64,000 nt of DNA from Methylobacterium mesophilicum SR1.6/6 (GTDB taxonomy: Bacteria > Pseudomonadota > Alphaproteobacteria > Rhizobiales > Beijerinckiaceae). A program made the translations under genes and the position numbers. Within the stretch, counting starts at the first letter, position 1. Each line of letters opens with the position of its first letter. Shown here in pieces: positions 26,686-36,848 of the stretch. Location: contig NZ_CP043538.1 of the NCBI RefSeq assembly GCF_000364445.2, positions 5,847,447 through 5,911,446 of the forward strand. Direction: 5' to 3'. The notes under the pieces were generated by a model. The model was not told where the DNA came from and ran no database searches. It saw only the letters and a program-made list of their open reading frames with translations.

Positions 26686-28287
26686 ATGATGACTGATCTT
26701 AAGACGCTCTTGTTGTGCGGTTCGGCCGTTCTCGTCTCAGGCGTCGCGGCTGAGGCAGCTGATCTTCCAACAACGAAGGCCGCGCCGATCGAGTACGTGC
26801 GCGTGTGCAACGCCTATGGCGCTGGATTCTTCTATATTCCCGGCGGCGATACCTGCATCCGCATCTCGGGTCGTGCGCGGTACGATTTTCTGTACCAGAC
26901 CAGCAAGGTCCGCACGGGGGCTGGTGGCGACCTGACCGGCTATCTGGGCCTGCTGCGCATCAACCTCGATGCGCGCACGCAGACGGATTACGGCACGCTC
27001 CGTGCCTTCCTGCGCCTCGACGTCGCCAACCGCAGCGGCCCGTTCCTGACCTCCGGATCGCGTCAGCGCGAGAGCCTCGCGGTTCCAGGCCTGGGTGCTG
27101 ACGCATTCGGTCGGACGCAGTCCTTTATCAACGCCGACAAGGCGTTCATCCAGTTCGCCGGGCTGACGGCCGGTCGGGCAGCCTCGTTCTTCGACTTTTA
27201 CGCGCATGACTTCGAACTGATCGGCGGCACGGCCGGCTCGGACACATTCAGCACGAACCTGCTCGCCTACTCGGCGACACTCGGGAACGGCTTCACACTG
27301 ACCGCGTCGATGGAAGATCCGACCTATCGCCGCTTTCCGATCTTCGGGACCGGTTCCGCTGTCGGCGCCTTCACGGGCACAGGCGGGTTCGCGGGTTACA
27401 GCAACGCCTTCAATCCATTCACCCCGTCGACCTTTCTGGCTCCCATCGTCGTCGGGCCCGGCAACGTCGCCTTCGTCGACGTGACCCAGAAGAGCCGCAT
27501 GCCCGATTTCATCGGCGTCGCGCGCATCGACCAAGCCTGGGGATCGGCACAGGTGTCAGCGGCCGTCCACGAGATCAACGCTGGCGATGCCGGAAGCACG
27601 GTGGCCGGTGTCACGACAGCGACGACCGCACTCGGTATCTCGCCCACCGGTCGCGCCTCGAACGCCTACGGCTGGGCGCTGCAGGGCGGCCTGAAGGTCA
27701 ACCTGCCGTTCATAGCGACGGGCGATGCCCTCTACCTCCAGGGTGCGTACGGCCAGGGCGCTATCACATACACGGGCATCGCCAACTACACGGCTCCGTA
27801 CGACGCCCTCGGAGCCGCGCCAGTGGGCGGTGGCTCCTTCGCCCAGTACTACGCCGACGCCGTGCTGAATCCCACCACGGGACGGCTTGAGCTATCGACG
27901 AGCTTCTCGGCCGTCGCCTCGATGCTCCATTACTGGACGCCAACCTGGCGCTCGGCGTTCTTCGGAAGCTACGCGGAGATCGACTACAACCCGAAGGGCC
28001 GCAACGCCCTCGGTCTCCTGGGCTTCGGCTTCGCGCCTGCGGGCGCCAGTGCGGCCAATGCCCTGGCCTTCGCGACGAGCCCGGTGCTGCGCGGCAACAA
28101 CCAGATCGTCACCGGCGCGAGCCTGATCTGGACGCCGGTGAAGGACCTCGATATCGGCGTCGAGGGTGAGTACATCCGTACCGCTCTCAACAGCGGTGTC
28201 ACGCCGGATATCTCGAAGAATTCGTTGCGCTACGTGAATGCACAGGACGCGGCGCAATTCCGGTTCCGCGTGCAGCGGGATTTCTAG
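26686..28287 (+). CDS. alphaproteobacterial porin (Porin_2 family)
   Basis: About 533 residues from ATG 26686 with GGGGAC just upstream. A signal peptide (about 1-24, ending G-V-A-A-E-A-A-D) precedes D-L-P-T-T-K-A-A-P-I-E-Y-V-R-V-C and the short loop G-A-G-F-F-Y-I-P-G-G-D-T-C-I-R-I-S-G, the start signature of Rhizobiales porins. Alternating aromatic beta-strand sequence follows, and the chain ends in Q-F-R-F-R-V-Q-R-D-F, with a terminal Phe for outer-membrane insertion. It forms a water-filled channel in the outer membrane. Length is within the family's usual 400-550. A strong terminator follows. Confidence 0.93.
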   Translation: MMTDLKTLLLCGSAVLVSGVAAEAADLPTTKAAPIEYVRVCNAYGAGFFYIPGGDTCIRISGRARYDFLYQTSKVRTGAGGDLTGYLGLLRINLDARTQTDYGTLRAFLRLDVANRSGPFLTSGSRQRESLAVPGLGADAFGRTQSFINADKAFIQFAGLTAGRAASFFDFYAHDFELIGGTAGSDTFSTNLLAYSATLGNGFTLTASMEDPTYRRFPIFGTGSAVGAFTGTGGFAGYSNAFNPFTPSTFLAPIVVGPGNVAFVDVTQKSRMPDFIGVARIDQAWGSAQVSAAVHEINAGDAGSTVAGVTTATTALGISPTGRASNAYGWALQGGLKVNLPFIATGDALYLQGAYGQGAITYTGIANYTAPYDALGAAPVGGGSFAQYYADAVLNPTTGRLELSTSFSAVASMLHYWTPTWRSAFFGSYAEIDYNPKGRNALGLLGFGFAPAGASAANALAFATSPVLRGNNQIVTGASLIWTPVKDLDIGVEGEYIRTALNSGVTPDISKNSLRYVNAQDAAQFRFRVQRDF

Positions 28288-28326
28288 CGCAGCCGCTCCA
28301 CGTCTCGTCCCGCGCTCGATCAGGCA

Positions 28327-28360
28327 GGGCCCAGCCGAACGGCTGGGCCCTCAGTTTTTT
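28327..28360 (+). terminator. rho-independent terminator of the porin gene
   Basis: GGGCCCAGCC (28327-28336), loop GAAC, GGCTGGGCCC (28341-28350), then TCAG and six T (28355-28360). Confidence 0.9.
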
Positions 28361-28561
28361 GCAGGCGACACAGTATCGATCGCGCTTTCAGCATTTAAAA
28401 CCGATTTTTATTGCCGATCAATCACAGTAGTATACAAGTGAATCAGCTCTTCGGAGGCCATTTTTGTCGCCGAGCGAGCGTTGGCTACGGTTTCGAAGTT
28501 GACGGGCTCAGGTACCGGGGCAGGTCAAATCGAACCCAAAGCTTCAGACCCATACGACTTC

Positions 28562-28588
28562 GCCGACCGGGAAACCGGTCGGCATTTT
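28562..28588 (+). terminator. terminator-like hairpin without an assigned gene
   Basis: GCCGACCGG (28562-28570), loop GAAA, CCGGTCGGC (28575-28583), followed by ATTTTC. It has no upstream coding gene after the porin terminator, so it may end a small RNA. Confidence 0.5.
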
Positions 28589-28722
28589 CGTGTTGCGGCC
28601 TCGATCTCGAGCACCTGACCGCGGGCGCCCTGACGCGATAGACGGGTCCCGGCCGATGGTGCCTCACGGATTGCCGCCGCTCCCGCTATCCCCTTCGGCA
28701 GGCCCACACGGTGGGACGTTCA

Positions 28723-28777
28723 TGGCCGGGCACCGGGATTTGAACCCGATCGGCCGCCGATAAGAGCGTCGACCGTT
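28723..28777 (-). other. tRNA 3'-half-like remnant
   Basis: On the minus strand the bases read like the anticodon loop to CCA end of a tRNA: GCTCTTATC, then TCGGG-TTCAAAT-CCCGG (a T-arm with one wobble pair) and TGCCCGGCCA. No matching acceptor 5' strand is found upstream, so it is not a full tRNA gene. It may be an old attachment-site duplication. Confidence 0.35.
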
Positions 28778-28942
28778 GCGGCGGCACGCGCGACAGGACG
28801 CGCTTGAAACAGAATTTATAAATTCAAAGCACTTCAAAGACCGAAAGAATTATTCTGCAATAAAATATGGAATTTAAAACGAGACTCCCTCACATTGTAC
28901 TCCCGTCGCCGAGACGCGACAGCTTAAATCTGAGATCGGATC

Positions 28943-29239
28943 ATGAAAAATCTTGTTCTGGTTTGCTCGTTCGGCGCGATGCTGATCTCGGGCGCCGCTT
29001 TCGCCCAAGGTTCCGGCGCGCAGATCGATCCCAGCCTCATCACGAGGACGAGCGGCAGCGGGCTCGACGCGTGGTCCTCTGCCGAAGGCAACGACAAGGC
29101 GGGAGGCATGTGGGAGGGAGCGACCGGCTACCACGCCTATGCGCCCCAGCAGCCTGCCTACGTCGAATCCGTTCCGTCGAACCGGCAGTGGAGCCATCTG
29201 AATACCCGCGTGCGCCGTCACAGCGCTCCGTCTTACTGA
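28943..29239 (+). CDS. small secreted protein, 98 aa
   Basis: A clear signal peptide (M-K-N-L-V-L-V-C-S-F-G-A-M-L-I-S-G-A-A-F-A-Q-like, cleaved about residue 22) is followed by a polar, low-complexity mature part (I-D-P-S-L-I-T-R-T-S-G-S-G and A-Y-A-P-Q-Q-P-A-Y). Periplasmic or exported; family not recognised. The neighbouring kinase gene converges, with a hairpin in the gap. Confidence 0.7.
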   Translation: MKNLVLVCSFGAMLISGAAFAQGSGAQIDPSLITRTSGSGLDAWSSAEGNDKAGGMWEGATGYHAYAPQQPAYVESVPSNRQWSHLNTRVRRHSAPSY

Positions 29240-29255
29240 TCGATCACGCCGGTTC

Positions 29256-29283
29256 GTCGCCTGCCGCTGCCGCGGCAGGCGAC
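29256..29283. terminator. bidirectional hairpin in convergent gap
   Basis: GTCGCCTGCCGC (29256-29267) and GCGGCAGGCGAC (29272-29283) are exact 12-bp complements with a TGCC loop, between two convergent genes. Confidence 0.65.
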
Positions 29284-29322
29284 GCCGGTCCCATCCGGCG
29301 CAGACCGGGGAGGGCGCGGGCC

Positions 29323-30708
29323 TCAGCCGGCTTCGACCGGGGCGGCGCCGAGAAGAACGGACCCGCGGTCCTGATGAGGCCACAGCAGGGTGACCCGGCA
29401 GCCGGTCCCGTCGCTGGCGATGTCAAACACCGCGCTGTGCAGCCGCGCGATCGAATCGACCAAGCTCAGTCCGATGCCGAACCCGCTCTTGTCGGTTCGG
29501 GACGCGCCGCGGCGGTAGCGAGCTCGGACGGCGGTCAGCTCCTCGGCCGGGATGCCGCAGCCGTTGTCCGTGACGCGGATAGCCGTAGGGTTCTGCAGGA
29601 GCGCGACTTCGACCCAGCCTCTCGATGGGGTAAACTTCAGGGCGTTGTCGATCAGGTTGCTCACGGCCTCGAAGATCAGGCTGCGGTCACCCTCCACGTC
29701 GGCGGCACCGTCTGGCCGCTTCCACCGGAGCTGGATGCCCCGTTCGGCCGCCAGCGGCTCGTAATACTCCACGGCATCCTCGAGCAACCGGCCCAAGTCG
29801 ACCTGCGTAAACCCGGATCGGCGCAACCGATCCTCCATCTCGGAGATGCGCAGCAACGCTGAGAACCGGATGACGATCGACTTGACTTCCGCGAGCGCGT
29901 CCTCGTTGCAGGCGCGGAACGCCTCGACGCTGTCGGCCTTGCGCAGGGACCGTTCCAGCGTCCCGACGACCCGGGTGAGCGGCGTCCGCAGGTCATGGGC
30001 GATGTTCTCGTTCACGCCCTTGATCTCCAGCATCAACCGCTCAAGCTGGTCGAGCATGTCGTTCACCACGCGGGTGAGGTGAGCGAGATCGGCCGAGACG
30101 CCACGCGTCGGCAGCCGTTCGCTCAGGTCGCCGCGCATGATGCGGACCACCGCGGAGGTGATTGCCTCGTTCTGACGAAGCGATCCGACGCCGAAGATCA
30201 CGGCGCCGATCAGGCCGATGACGATCGTGGCCGCCATACCCCAGGAGAAGGTCTCGACCAGGGCGTTCTCCAGCGACTGGAGATCCTTGGCTGAGCGGCT
30301 GACGAGGACGTACTCGCCGCTCGGCAGCAGCGTGAGCTGGCTGAACAGCGTGCGTGCCCCGTGGTCCGTCTGCTGCGTCAGGACGAAGGGGTGCCCGACT
30401 GGTGCCGTCGCCGGATAGGGGATCGGGGCGCCGGCGCGGCGCGCATGATCCGGTCCGAAGAGCACAAGCGGGCGCCCGCCTTCCGCGAAATCCTCCGATG
30501 CGTCGATACGCTCGCGCAGGGCCCGGGGCGGCAGGTTCAAGAGATGCTTCGACTCCCACTCCACCCACTCGAAGGCGGCCTTGCGGCCGTAGCTGCGCGT
30601 GTCGACGTACAGGAAGCCGCACAGGGCGAGCGATGCGCCTCCGAAGGTCGCGAAGAACAGGCTGGCGACCCGGAAGCCGCTGGTGCGGCGAACCTCAAGA
30701 AGGCGCAC
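29323..30708 (-). CDS. sensor histidine kinase of the RND efflux operon
   Basis: 461 residues. Membrane span about 14-34, a periplasmic sensor of about 120 residues, span about 153-175, HAMP (178-232), HisKA with the phospho-accepting His in N-I-A-H-D-L-R-T-P-L-T-R near 238, then HATPase with N-L-I-D-N-A-L-K-F, D-N-G-C-G-I-P and G-F-G-I-G-L-S-L. It sits in the inner membrane and phosphorylates the regulator whose gene (30695-31375) overlaps its start by 14 bases. The operon context suggests it senses substrates of the adjacent pump or envelope stress. The gene is intact. Confidence 0.92.
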   Translation of the reverse strand: MRLLEVRRTSGFRVASLFFATFGGASLALCGFLYVDTRSYGRKAAFEWVEWESKHLLNLPPRALRERIDASEDFAEGGRPLVLFGPDHARRAGAPIPYPATAPVGHPFVLTQQTDHGARTLFSQLTLLPSGEYVLVSRSAKDLQSLENALVETFSWGMAATIVIGLIGAVIFGVGSLRQNEAITSAVVRIMRGDLSERLPTRGVSADLAHLTRVVNDMLDQLERLMLEIKGVNENIAHDLRTPLTRVVGTLERSLRKADSVEAFRACNEDALAEVKSIVIRFSALLRISEMEDRLRRSGFTQVDLGRLLEDAVEYYEPLAAERGIQLRWKRPDGAADVEGDRSLIFEAVSNLIDNALKFTPSRGWVEVALLQNPTAIRVTDNGCGIPAEELTAVRARYRRGASRTDKSGFGIGLSLVDSIARLHSAVFDIASDGTGCRVTLLWPHQDRGSVLLGAAPVEAG

Positions 30709-31375
30709 GGAGGATGAAGCCCGTGTTGCGGACCGTGTGGATCCGGGGGTTCATCCCGTCGGGATCGAGCTTCTTGCGGATCTTGCCGATGTGCACGTCG
30801 ATGACGCTCGACTGGTGATTGAAGCTGTAGCCCCAGACCGACTCGAAGATCATCTTGCGGCTCACCAGCACGCCGGCATTCTGCATCAGGAACTCGATGA
30901 TCGCGAACTCCTTGGGCAGCAGCTCGACCGGTCGCCCGGCGCAGTGAAGCACGCGCTCGATCAGGTCGAGGCGCAGGTCGCCGACCACGAGCTCGTTGAC
31001 CGCCTCGGCGGCCATCTTGCGCCGGGCCAGCGCGTCAACGCGGGCGGTCAGCTCGATGAACTCGAACGGCTTGGCGAGGTAGTCGTCGCCGCCCGCGCGC
31101 AGGCCGTCGACGCGCTCGTTGACGGCCGAGAGCGCGCTGAGGATCAGAACGGGCGTCGAGACCTTCGCGGCACGCAGCCTGGTGAGCAGCGACAGGCCGT
31201 CGATCTCGGGCAGCATGCGATCCAGCACGATCACGTCGAAGTTGCCTTCCATCGCCTTGCGGAGGCCGGTCGTCCCGCTCGGCGCCTCATCGACCTGGAA
31301 GCCGTATTCCGCGAGCGCCGAACCGATCTCGGCGGCGACGCGGCGATCATCCTCGACGACCAATACACTGGGCAT
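30695..31375 (-). CDS. OmpR-family response regulator
   Basis: 226 residues from ATG 31375, with AAGGA upstream; a longer frame to 31555 overlaps the adaptor gene and is not used. Receiver domain 1-115: V-E-D-D near 8, phospho-Asp in V-I-V-L-D-R-M-L-P near 51, switch region L-I-L-S-A-L-S and Y-L-A-K-P-F. Winged-helix DNA-binding domain 125-222 (L-L-P-K-E-F-A-I-I-E-F-L, then V-I-D-V-H-I-G-K-I-R-K-K-L). It forms a pair with the downstream kinase and probably controls the RND genes upstream; the 176-base gap to the adaptor gene could hold its own promoter. Confidence 0.93.
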   Translation of the reverse strand: MPSVLVVEDDRRVAAEIGSALAEYGFQVDEAPSGTTGLRKAMEGNFDVIVLDRMLPEIDGLSLLTRLRAAKVSTPVLILSALSAVNERVDGLRAGGDDYLAKPFEFIELTARVDALARRKMAAEAVNELVVGDLRLDLIERVLHCAGRPVELLPKEFAIIEFLMQNAGVLVSRKMIFESVWGYSFNHQSSVIDVHIGKIRKKLDPDGMNPRIHTVRNTGFILRAPS

Positions 31376-31551
31376 TCTTTTTTCCTTCTTATTTTGTATT
31401 CGACCGCCCGACTTGTTCTCCTGCGCTGTTGCAGGGCAGCCGGGATTATCCTCTCCGGGCGCGCTGTCAAATGGCGGCCGGTCTGCGTTGGCGGAATGCG
31501 TCATTTGGCCGGCAAAGCTTACGAGATCGTGATTGGACTGGACCATCCGTC

Positions 31552-32943
31552 TCACTCCGCACTGGCCTGCTCGGAGAGCTTGGCGATTGGCGCCTCAGAG
31601 GCGGAACCGCCCTTCGAAACGACCCGGGCGCCGTCCTGCAGGGTCGCCGGTGGGTTGAGGACGACCGTTTCGCCGCTCTTCAGCCCCGAGCGCAGCTCCA
31701 GCCGGGTGCCGAGATCGCGCGCGATTGTGATCGAGCGGAGCTGCACGGTGTCGTCGGGCTGAACGACCGCGACGCGCGTACCCGTCGCATCGAAGATCAG
31801 CGCCTCGGACGGCACGGTCACGCGGGGATGCGTGCGCGGCACCGCGAAGGTCACGGCGACGTAGAGACCAGGACGCAGGACCCCGTCGGGGTTCTTCACG
31901 TCGACCTCGGTGTCGAGGGTCCGGACGGAGGAGCGCAGGGCGACCGAACTGCGCGAGACCGTCCCGTCGAACGCGCGATCCGGCATCTGCGCGACGCGCA
32001 CCCGCGCCTGGACGCCGTCGTGGATGCCCACTGCCGCCGATTGCGGCACCTGGACCGAGACGCGCAGGATATCCGTGCTGTCGATGGAGAAGAGCGGCGT
32101 CCCTCCGCCGGTATCGGCGTGGACGAGGTCGCCGACATCGACCATGCGGGCGGTCACGACACCGTCGAAGGGCGCGACCACATTCTCGAACGTGGTCAGC
32201 GTCCGCAGCCGGTCGACTTTGGCCTGCTGTGCCGTGATGTTCGCCTCGGCGACCTGCACCTTGGCGTCGGCGGCGGTCAGGGCCGCGGTGGCCGTCAGCA
32301 TGCCGGCGCGGGTCTGATCGGCGTTCTGCTTCGACGCCCAGCCCTGGCCGGCCAGCGTCGAGGTCCGGGCATCGGTGGCGTTGGCCAGCGTGACGTTGGC
32401 TTTGGCCTGCTCGACATCCGCGCGGGCGACGGCGAGCTGGGCCTGGAACTGGCCGAGCTGGGCCTCGGCCTGGCGTGCCTGCTGGTCGAGGTCGGGGGCG
32501 GCGATGCGCACGAGCAGATCGCCCTTTTTCACCCGCGAGCCGATATCCACCCGGCGCTCGGCGATGTAGCCGGTGGCGCGGGCGAAGATGTCGGCATGGT
32601 CGAACGCCTCGGTCTGGCCGGGCAGGGTCAGCGTCATCGGCCGATCGTCTTCGGTGGCCGACAGGGTTCGCACCGTCGGGACGAAGTCGGCCGTCTCGGC
32701 CTGCGTGACCAGCGAGGCCTGGTAGGTTTGCCAGTGGTGCCAGCCGCCGAGGCCGAGGGCGCTTCCGAGCGCCAGGGCAGCCACCAGGAAGGGCCGCTTG
32801 CGCGGGGGCGGCAGATCGGCATGCGCCAGCGTCTCCCCGACCCCGTCCTGCCGCAGGGGATCGATCTCGACGGCGTGGCGATGCGCACGCTCGGCGGCCA
32901 CGTGGGCGTCGAACGCGTGGACGTCGGACTCTGGGCGCATCAA
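31552..32943 (-). CDS. RND efflux periplasmic adaptor (HlyD/MFP family)
   Basis: 463 residues. A long cytoplasmic N-terminus (about 50 residues) precedes one membrane span (P-F-L-V-A-A-L-A-L-G-S-A-L-G-L-G-G). The lipoyl half-motif G-Y-I-A-E-R-R-V-D-I-G-S-R-V-K-K-G-D-L-L, an alpha-hairpin (about 150-245) and the second lipoyl half (V-V-A-P-F-D-G-V-V-T) follow, then beta-barrel and membrane-proximal domains. It bridges the inner-membrane pump to an outer-membrane channel. Its start overlaps the pump stop by four bases, so the two are translationally coupled; the order pump then adaptor is less usual. No outer-membrane channel gene is present. Confidence 0.92.
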   Translation of the reverse strand: MMRPESDVHAFDAHVAAERAHRHAVEIDPLRQDGVGETLAHADLPPPRKRPFLVAALALGSALGLGGWHHWQTYQASLVTQAETADFVPTVRTLSATEDDRPMTLTLPGQTEAFDHADIFARATGYIAERRVDIGSRVKKGDLLVRIAAPDLDQQARQAEAQLGQFQAQLAVARADVEQAKANVTLANATDARTSTLAGQGWASKQNADQTRAGMLTATAALTAADAKVQVAEANITAQQAKVDRLRTLTTFENVVAPFDGVVTARMVDVGDLVHADTGGGTPLFSIDSTDILRVSVQVPQSAAVGIHDGVQARVRVAQMPDRAFDGTVSRSSVALRSSVRTLDTEVDVKNPDGVLRPGLYVAVTFAVPRTHPRVTVPSEALIFDATGTRVAVVQPDDTVQLRSITIARDLGTRLELRSGLKSGETVVLNPPATLQDGARVVSKGGSASEAPIAKLSEQASAE

Positions 32944-35900
32944 TAATCCTCGAGGGGCTTGATCGGATTGTGCCGGAGCAGGGTGTAGAGGAGCGGGACG
33001 AAGAGCAGCGTCGAGAGCGTGCCCATGCCGATCCCGCCCATGACCGCGCGGGCGAGGGCGGCGTTCTGCTCGGCGCCTTCGCCCGAGCCGATCGCCATCG
33101 GGATCAGGCCAAGAAACATCGCCGAGGCGGTCATCAGCACCGGCCGCAGCCGTGTATGGCCGGCCATCAGGGCGGCCTCGCGCGCCGAGCAGCCCGTGGC
33201 CTCCCGGTGCTCCTTGGCGAAGGTGACGAGCAGGATCGAGTTCGCGCTCGCCACCCCCACCGACATGATCGCCCCGAAGAGAGCCGGGATCGAGAAGGCT
33301 GTGCCCGTGATGAACAGGCTCATCACGATGCCGCAGAAGGCGAGCGGCAGCGCGGCGATGACCACGAAGGGATCGACCCAGGTCTGGTAGTTCAGGACGA
33401 GCAGCAGGTAGACCGCCACCAGCGCGATCCCGAGCCCGATCTCGATCCGCGTGAAGGCGCTCTCCATGCTCTCGATCTGGCCGCGGACCAGGATCTTGTC
33501 CGGGGCCGGCAGCCGGGCCTGGGCGTCGGCGACGATCCCGTCCACGGCGGTGCGGACGCTGCCGAGATCGGCGTTCTGGACGTTGGCGAGGATGTCGAAG
33601 GTCGGCTGCTGGTTGACGTGATTGATCACCGTCTGCTCCGGCTGCCGCTGCATCGTGGCGATGTTCGACAGGAGGATCGGAATGCCCGGCCGGTCATGGC
33701 CGGTCGCATGGACCGAGACCGGCGTATTCATCAGCTGGTCGATGTCGGCATTGCGCCATTCCGGCGTCTGGACCCAGAGCTGATAGGGCATCCCGGACTT
33801 CGGATCGGCCCAGAAATTCGGACTGACCTGGAAGGAGCCCGACAGCGAGACATTCATGTTCTGCGCGATGGACTGTTCGCTGACGCCCATCTCCGAGGCG
33901 AGCCTGCGGTCGACGTTCACCGACATCTGCGGCGCGTCGACGATCTGGTGCAGATGGACGTCGACGGCGCCCCGGACGGCAGAGATGCGGCGGACGAGGT
34001 CGCGCGCCACGGCAAGGTCCTCGGCGTCGTGGCGCCCGGACACCTGCACGTCGATCTGTGCGATCGTGCCGAAGTTCAGGATCTGCGTGATGATGTCGGA
34101 GGGTTGGAAATAGAAGACGTCGTCCGGGAAAGCGTCGCGCAGGACCTTGCGCAGGCGCGCCTCATAGAACGAGATCGGCTTGTGCTCGCCCTTGAGGTTG
34201 ATCAGCATCTGACCGTCATTGTAGGCGACGAACGACGCGTCCATGAACGCGAAATTATAATTCGAGGCCGGCAAGCCGATATTGTCCAGGATGAGGCCGA
34301 GCTCGTCCTTCGGGACCACCTGCCGGACAACGTCCTCGACCTGCGCGAACCGTTTTTCGGCCTGCTCGATCCGCTGGCCAGGCCGGGTGCGGATATGCAG
34401 CGTCATCTGGCTGGATTCGATCTGCGGGAAGTAATCCTGCCCGACGAAGGGGAAGATCGCCGCGGTCAGCGCGAAGACCGAGAGCACGCCGCACAGGGCG
34501 CGGCCCGGGTGCCGGAGCACGGCGGAGAGAAGGCCGACATAGCCCGCGTGGAACCGCGTGAAGCCGCGCTCGAAAGCACCCCGGAAGGCGAGCGCGCCGC
34601 GCAGCGGATACCTCAACACCCAGAGGAGCGGGCGCCGCGCGAAGCCGAGCAGCCGGCCGAGGATCGAACGCCGTCGCTGCGGCGCTAGGCCGTTGGCTGC
34701 CAGCTCCGCGCCGCCGTGATGCCGGGCGTATTCCCGGGGCGACGAGGACGTCGATCAGGATGGCGACGAGCGTCCGCGACAGCAGGTAGGACGTCAGCAT
34801 CGCGAATACCACCGCCTCGGCCTGCGGGACGAACAGGTAGCGGGGGGCGTCTGTGAGGAAGAAGACCGCCGAGAAGGCCGAGCAGATCGCCAGCGTCGAG
34901 ATCAGCGCCGGCTTGGCGATGCCCGCGACGCCCTCCACCACCGAGCGCCGAAACGGGAACCCCTCCTCGAACATCCGGTAGGTGTTCTCGATCGCCACCG
35001 TGGCGTCGTCCACCAGGATACCGACCGCGAGCGCCAACCCGCCCAGCGTCATCACGTTGATGGTCTGCCCGATGGCGACCAGGATCGAGAGGGATGTCAG
35101 GATGCAGAGCGGGATCGAGACGAGCACCACGAGGGTCGAGCGCCACGAGCCCAGGAACAGCAGGATCGCGAGGCCGGTGAGGCCGGCCGCGATGACCGCC
35201 TCTCGCACCACGTCGGAGATGGCGTCCGAGACGAAGACCGATTGATCGAACAGCGGCGTGATCGTCATGCCCTTCGGCGCGGCCGCGTTGATGTCGGGCA
35301 GGGCGGCCTTGACAGCGTTCACGACATCCAGCGTCGAGGCCGCACCGTTCTTCAGCACCTGCAGGAGGACGGAGTGGCGACCGTCGGCGCGGACGATGTT
35401 GATCTGCGGCGGCGCACCGTCCCGCACCTGGGCGACGTCCCGCAGAAGGACCGGCTGATTGTTCTCGACCTTGATCGGGATGCGATTGAGCTGATCGACG
35501 AGAAGCGGGCTCGAATTGAGCCGAACCGTGTATTGCTGCCGCCCGATCTTCGCGAGCCCGGACGGCACGACGAGGTTCTGCTTGAGCACCGCGTTCAAGA
35601 TATCGAGCGGCGTCATGCCGATCGCGCGCAGCTTGGCGGGGTCGAGATCGACCATCACCTGACGCGGGGCGCCTCCGTACGGGGACGGCAGGGTCGAGCC
35701 CGGCACCTCGGCGAGCCGCCGGCGGGTCCGGTACTGGGCATAATCGAAGACCTTGGTGAGGGGCAGCTTGGACGACGACAGAGCCATCTGGATGACCGGC
35801 ACCGATGACGCGGAGAACCGCATGATCACCGGCGGCTGCACCCCAGGCGGCATACGCGAGCGGATGGCGTTCATTGCCGAATCGACCTGCGTCATCGCGA

Positions 35901-36210
35901 GATCGATGCTGACCGCCGAATCGAAGTAGATCCTCTCGGTCACGGTCCCCTGGATCGACGTCGACTCGATCCGCCGGATGTTGTTCACGTTGCTCGACAG
36001 CGAAAATTCGCTGTAGTTCGTGATGCGTTGGACCATATCGGTGGCGTCAAGACCGTTATAGGTCCAGACCACCACGACGACCGGTATGTCCACGGACGGC
36101 AGCACGTCCTTCGGTGCCACCGCGATCGAGCCGATGCCTGCGAGGAACATGACGACGGCAAGAACATAAAAGCTCTTGCGGAACTTCAGGGCAAACCGAA
36201 CAAGATCCAT
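32940..36210 (-). pseudogene. RND efflux pump permease with one-base frameshift
   Basis: An inner-membrane RND transporter of about 1089 residues if the frame is restored. The N-terminal half (start ATG 36210, reading M-D-L-V-R-F-A-L-K-F-R-K-S-F) has the large periplasmic loop and the proton-relay pair in L-A-V-G-I-L-V-D-D-A-T-V-A-I-E-N. The C-terminal half (from about 34735 down) carries the remaining spans and ends R-H-N-P-I-K-P-L-E-D-Y. Near 34737 an extra G in a CCCGGG run moves V-A-P-E-Y-A-R-H-H-G-G out of frame: the total length, 3271, is 3 x 1090 + 1. Either a real disabling mutation or a sequencing error. All other motifs are intact, so loss would be recent. Confidence 0.85.
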
Positions 36211-36848
36211 GCGGCCAATCGCACTCTTCGCCCCGGTTCTGCGGATCTCCGGGCCCCGTCTCCGGCCTCGGTCTAAGATAGCAGAAAGAGGCTCGCGGTG
36301 TGGAGGATGAGCGAGGCTTATGCCCAGCTTCACGATGATATAAATCAACCTCGATAGTGCTTCGAATGAATTCGCTCTTAGATCTTGAAGCAATTTTTAT
36401 TTCTGAAAAATGACGTGTTCGAAATTTCAAAAACTGCGCGCTGAGCCGAGAGCGCTTCATCGAAACTCAGGACGTCCGCAGACCATGACGTTCAGCAACA
36501 AAAATTAGTTTTATAAATAAAATCTGCCTTGAGATTTTGGTATCGTATTTAATTGCATTTCATCGATCGGAAAAGACAGCTGGCGGGAACTCTCCGTCGA
36601 TCGATCCGGTCCCGATCTTCGTCGCGTCAACACAACGAGTATGAAGAGAACAGGGTATCGATCTCTCTCGATCGCGCTGGAGCGGACGCCTTTACAATGG
36701 CTCGACGACCGCCTCGGCATCAGCTTACGCGGTCCAACGACCGCTGATTGATGCGGCCTCACCCAGTGACGCCGATCAGCGATGCCTCCGAGACACATCA
36801 CTCAAACACCGGAAGCCCTCTCAGACTTGGTCTGCTCGGGACAAATCG
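36211..36848. other. AT-rich intergenic region, probable divergent promoters
   Basis: About 640 bases. Strongly AT-rich at 36340-36430 and 36495-36560. It separates the RND operon from the small secreted protein gene and should contain promoters for both. No gene seen. Confidence 0.5.

Larger units (their letters stand above)
28361..28942. other. AT-rich intergenic region with hairpin and tRNA-like remnant
   Basis: About 580 bases without a supported protein gene. It contains a terminator-like hairpin (28562-28588), possibly ending a short transcript, and the tRNA-like remnant at 28723-28777. AT-rich near 28370-28440 and 28805-28890. Confidence 0.4.

Noticed and set aside
32970..34688. 572-residue plus-strand open frame
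   Set aside because: Antisense to the RND pump C-terminal half, no recognisable domain.
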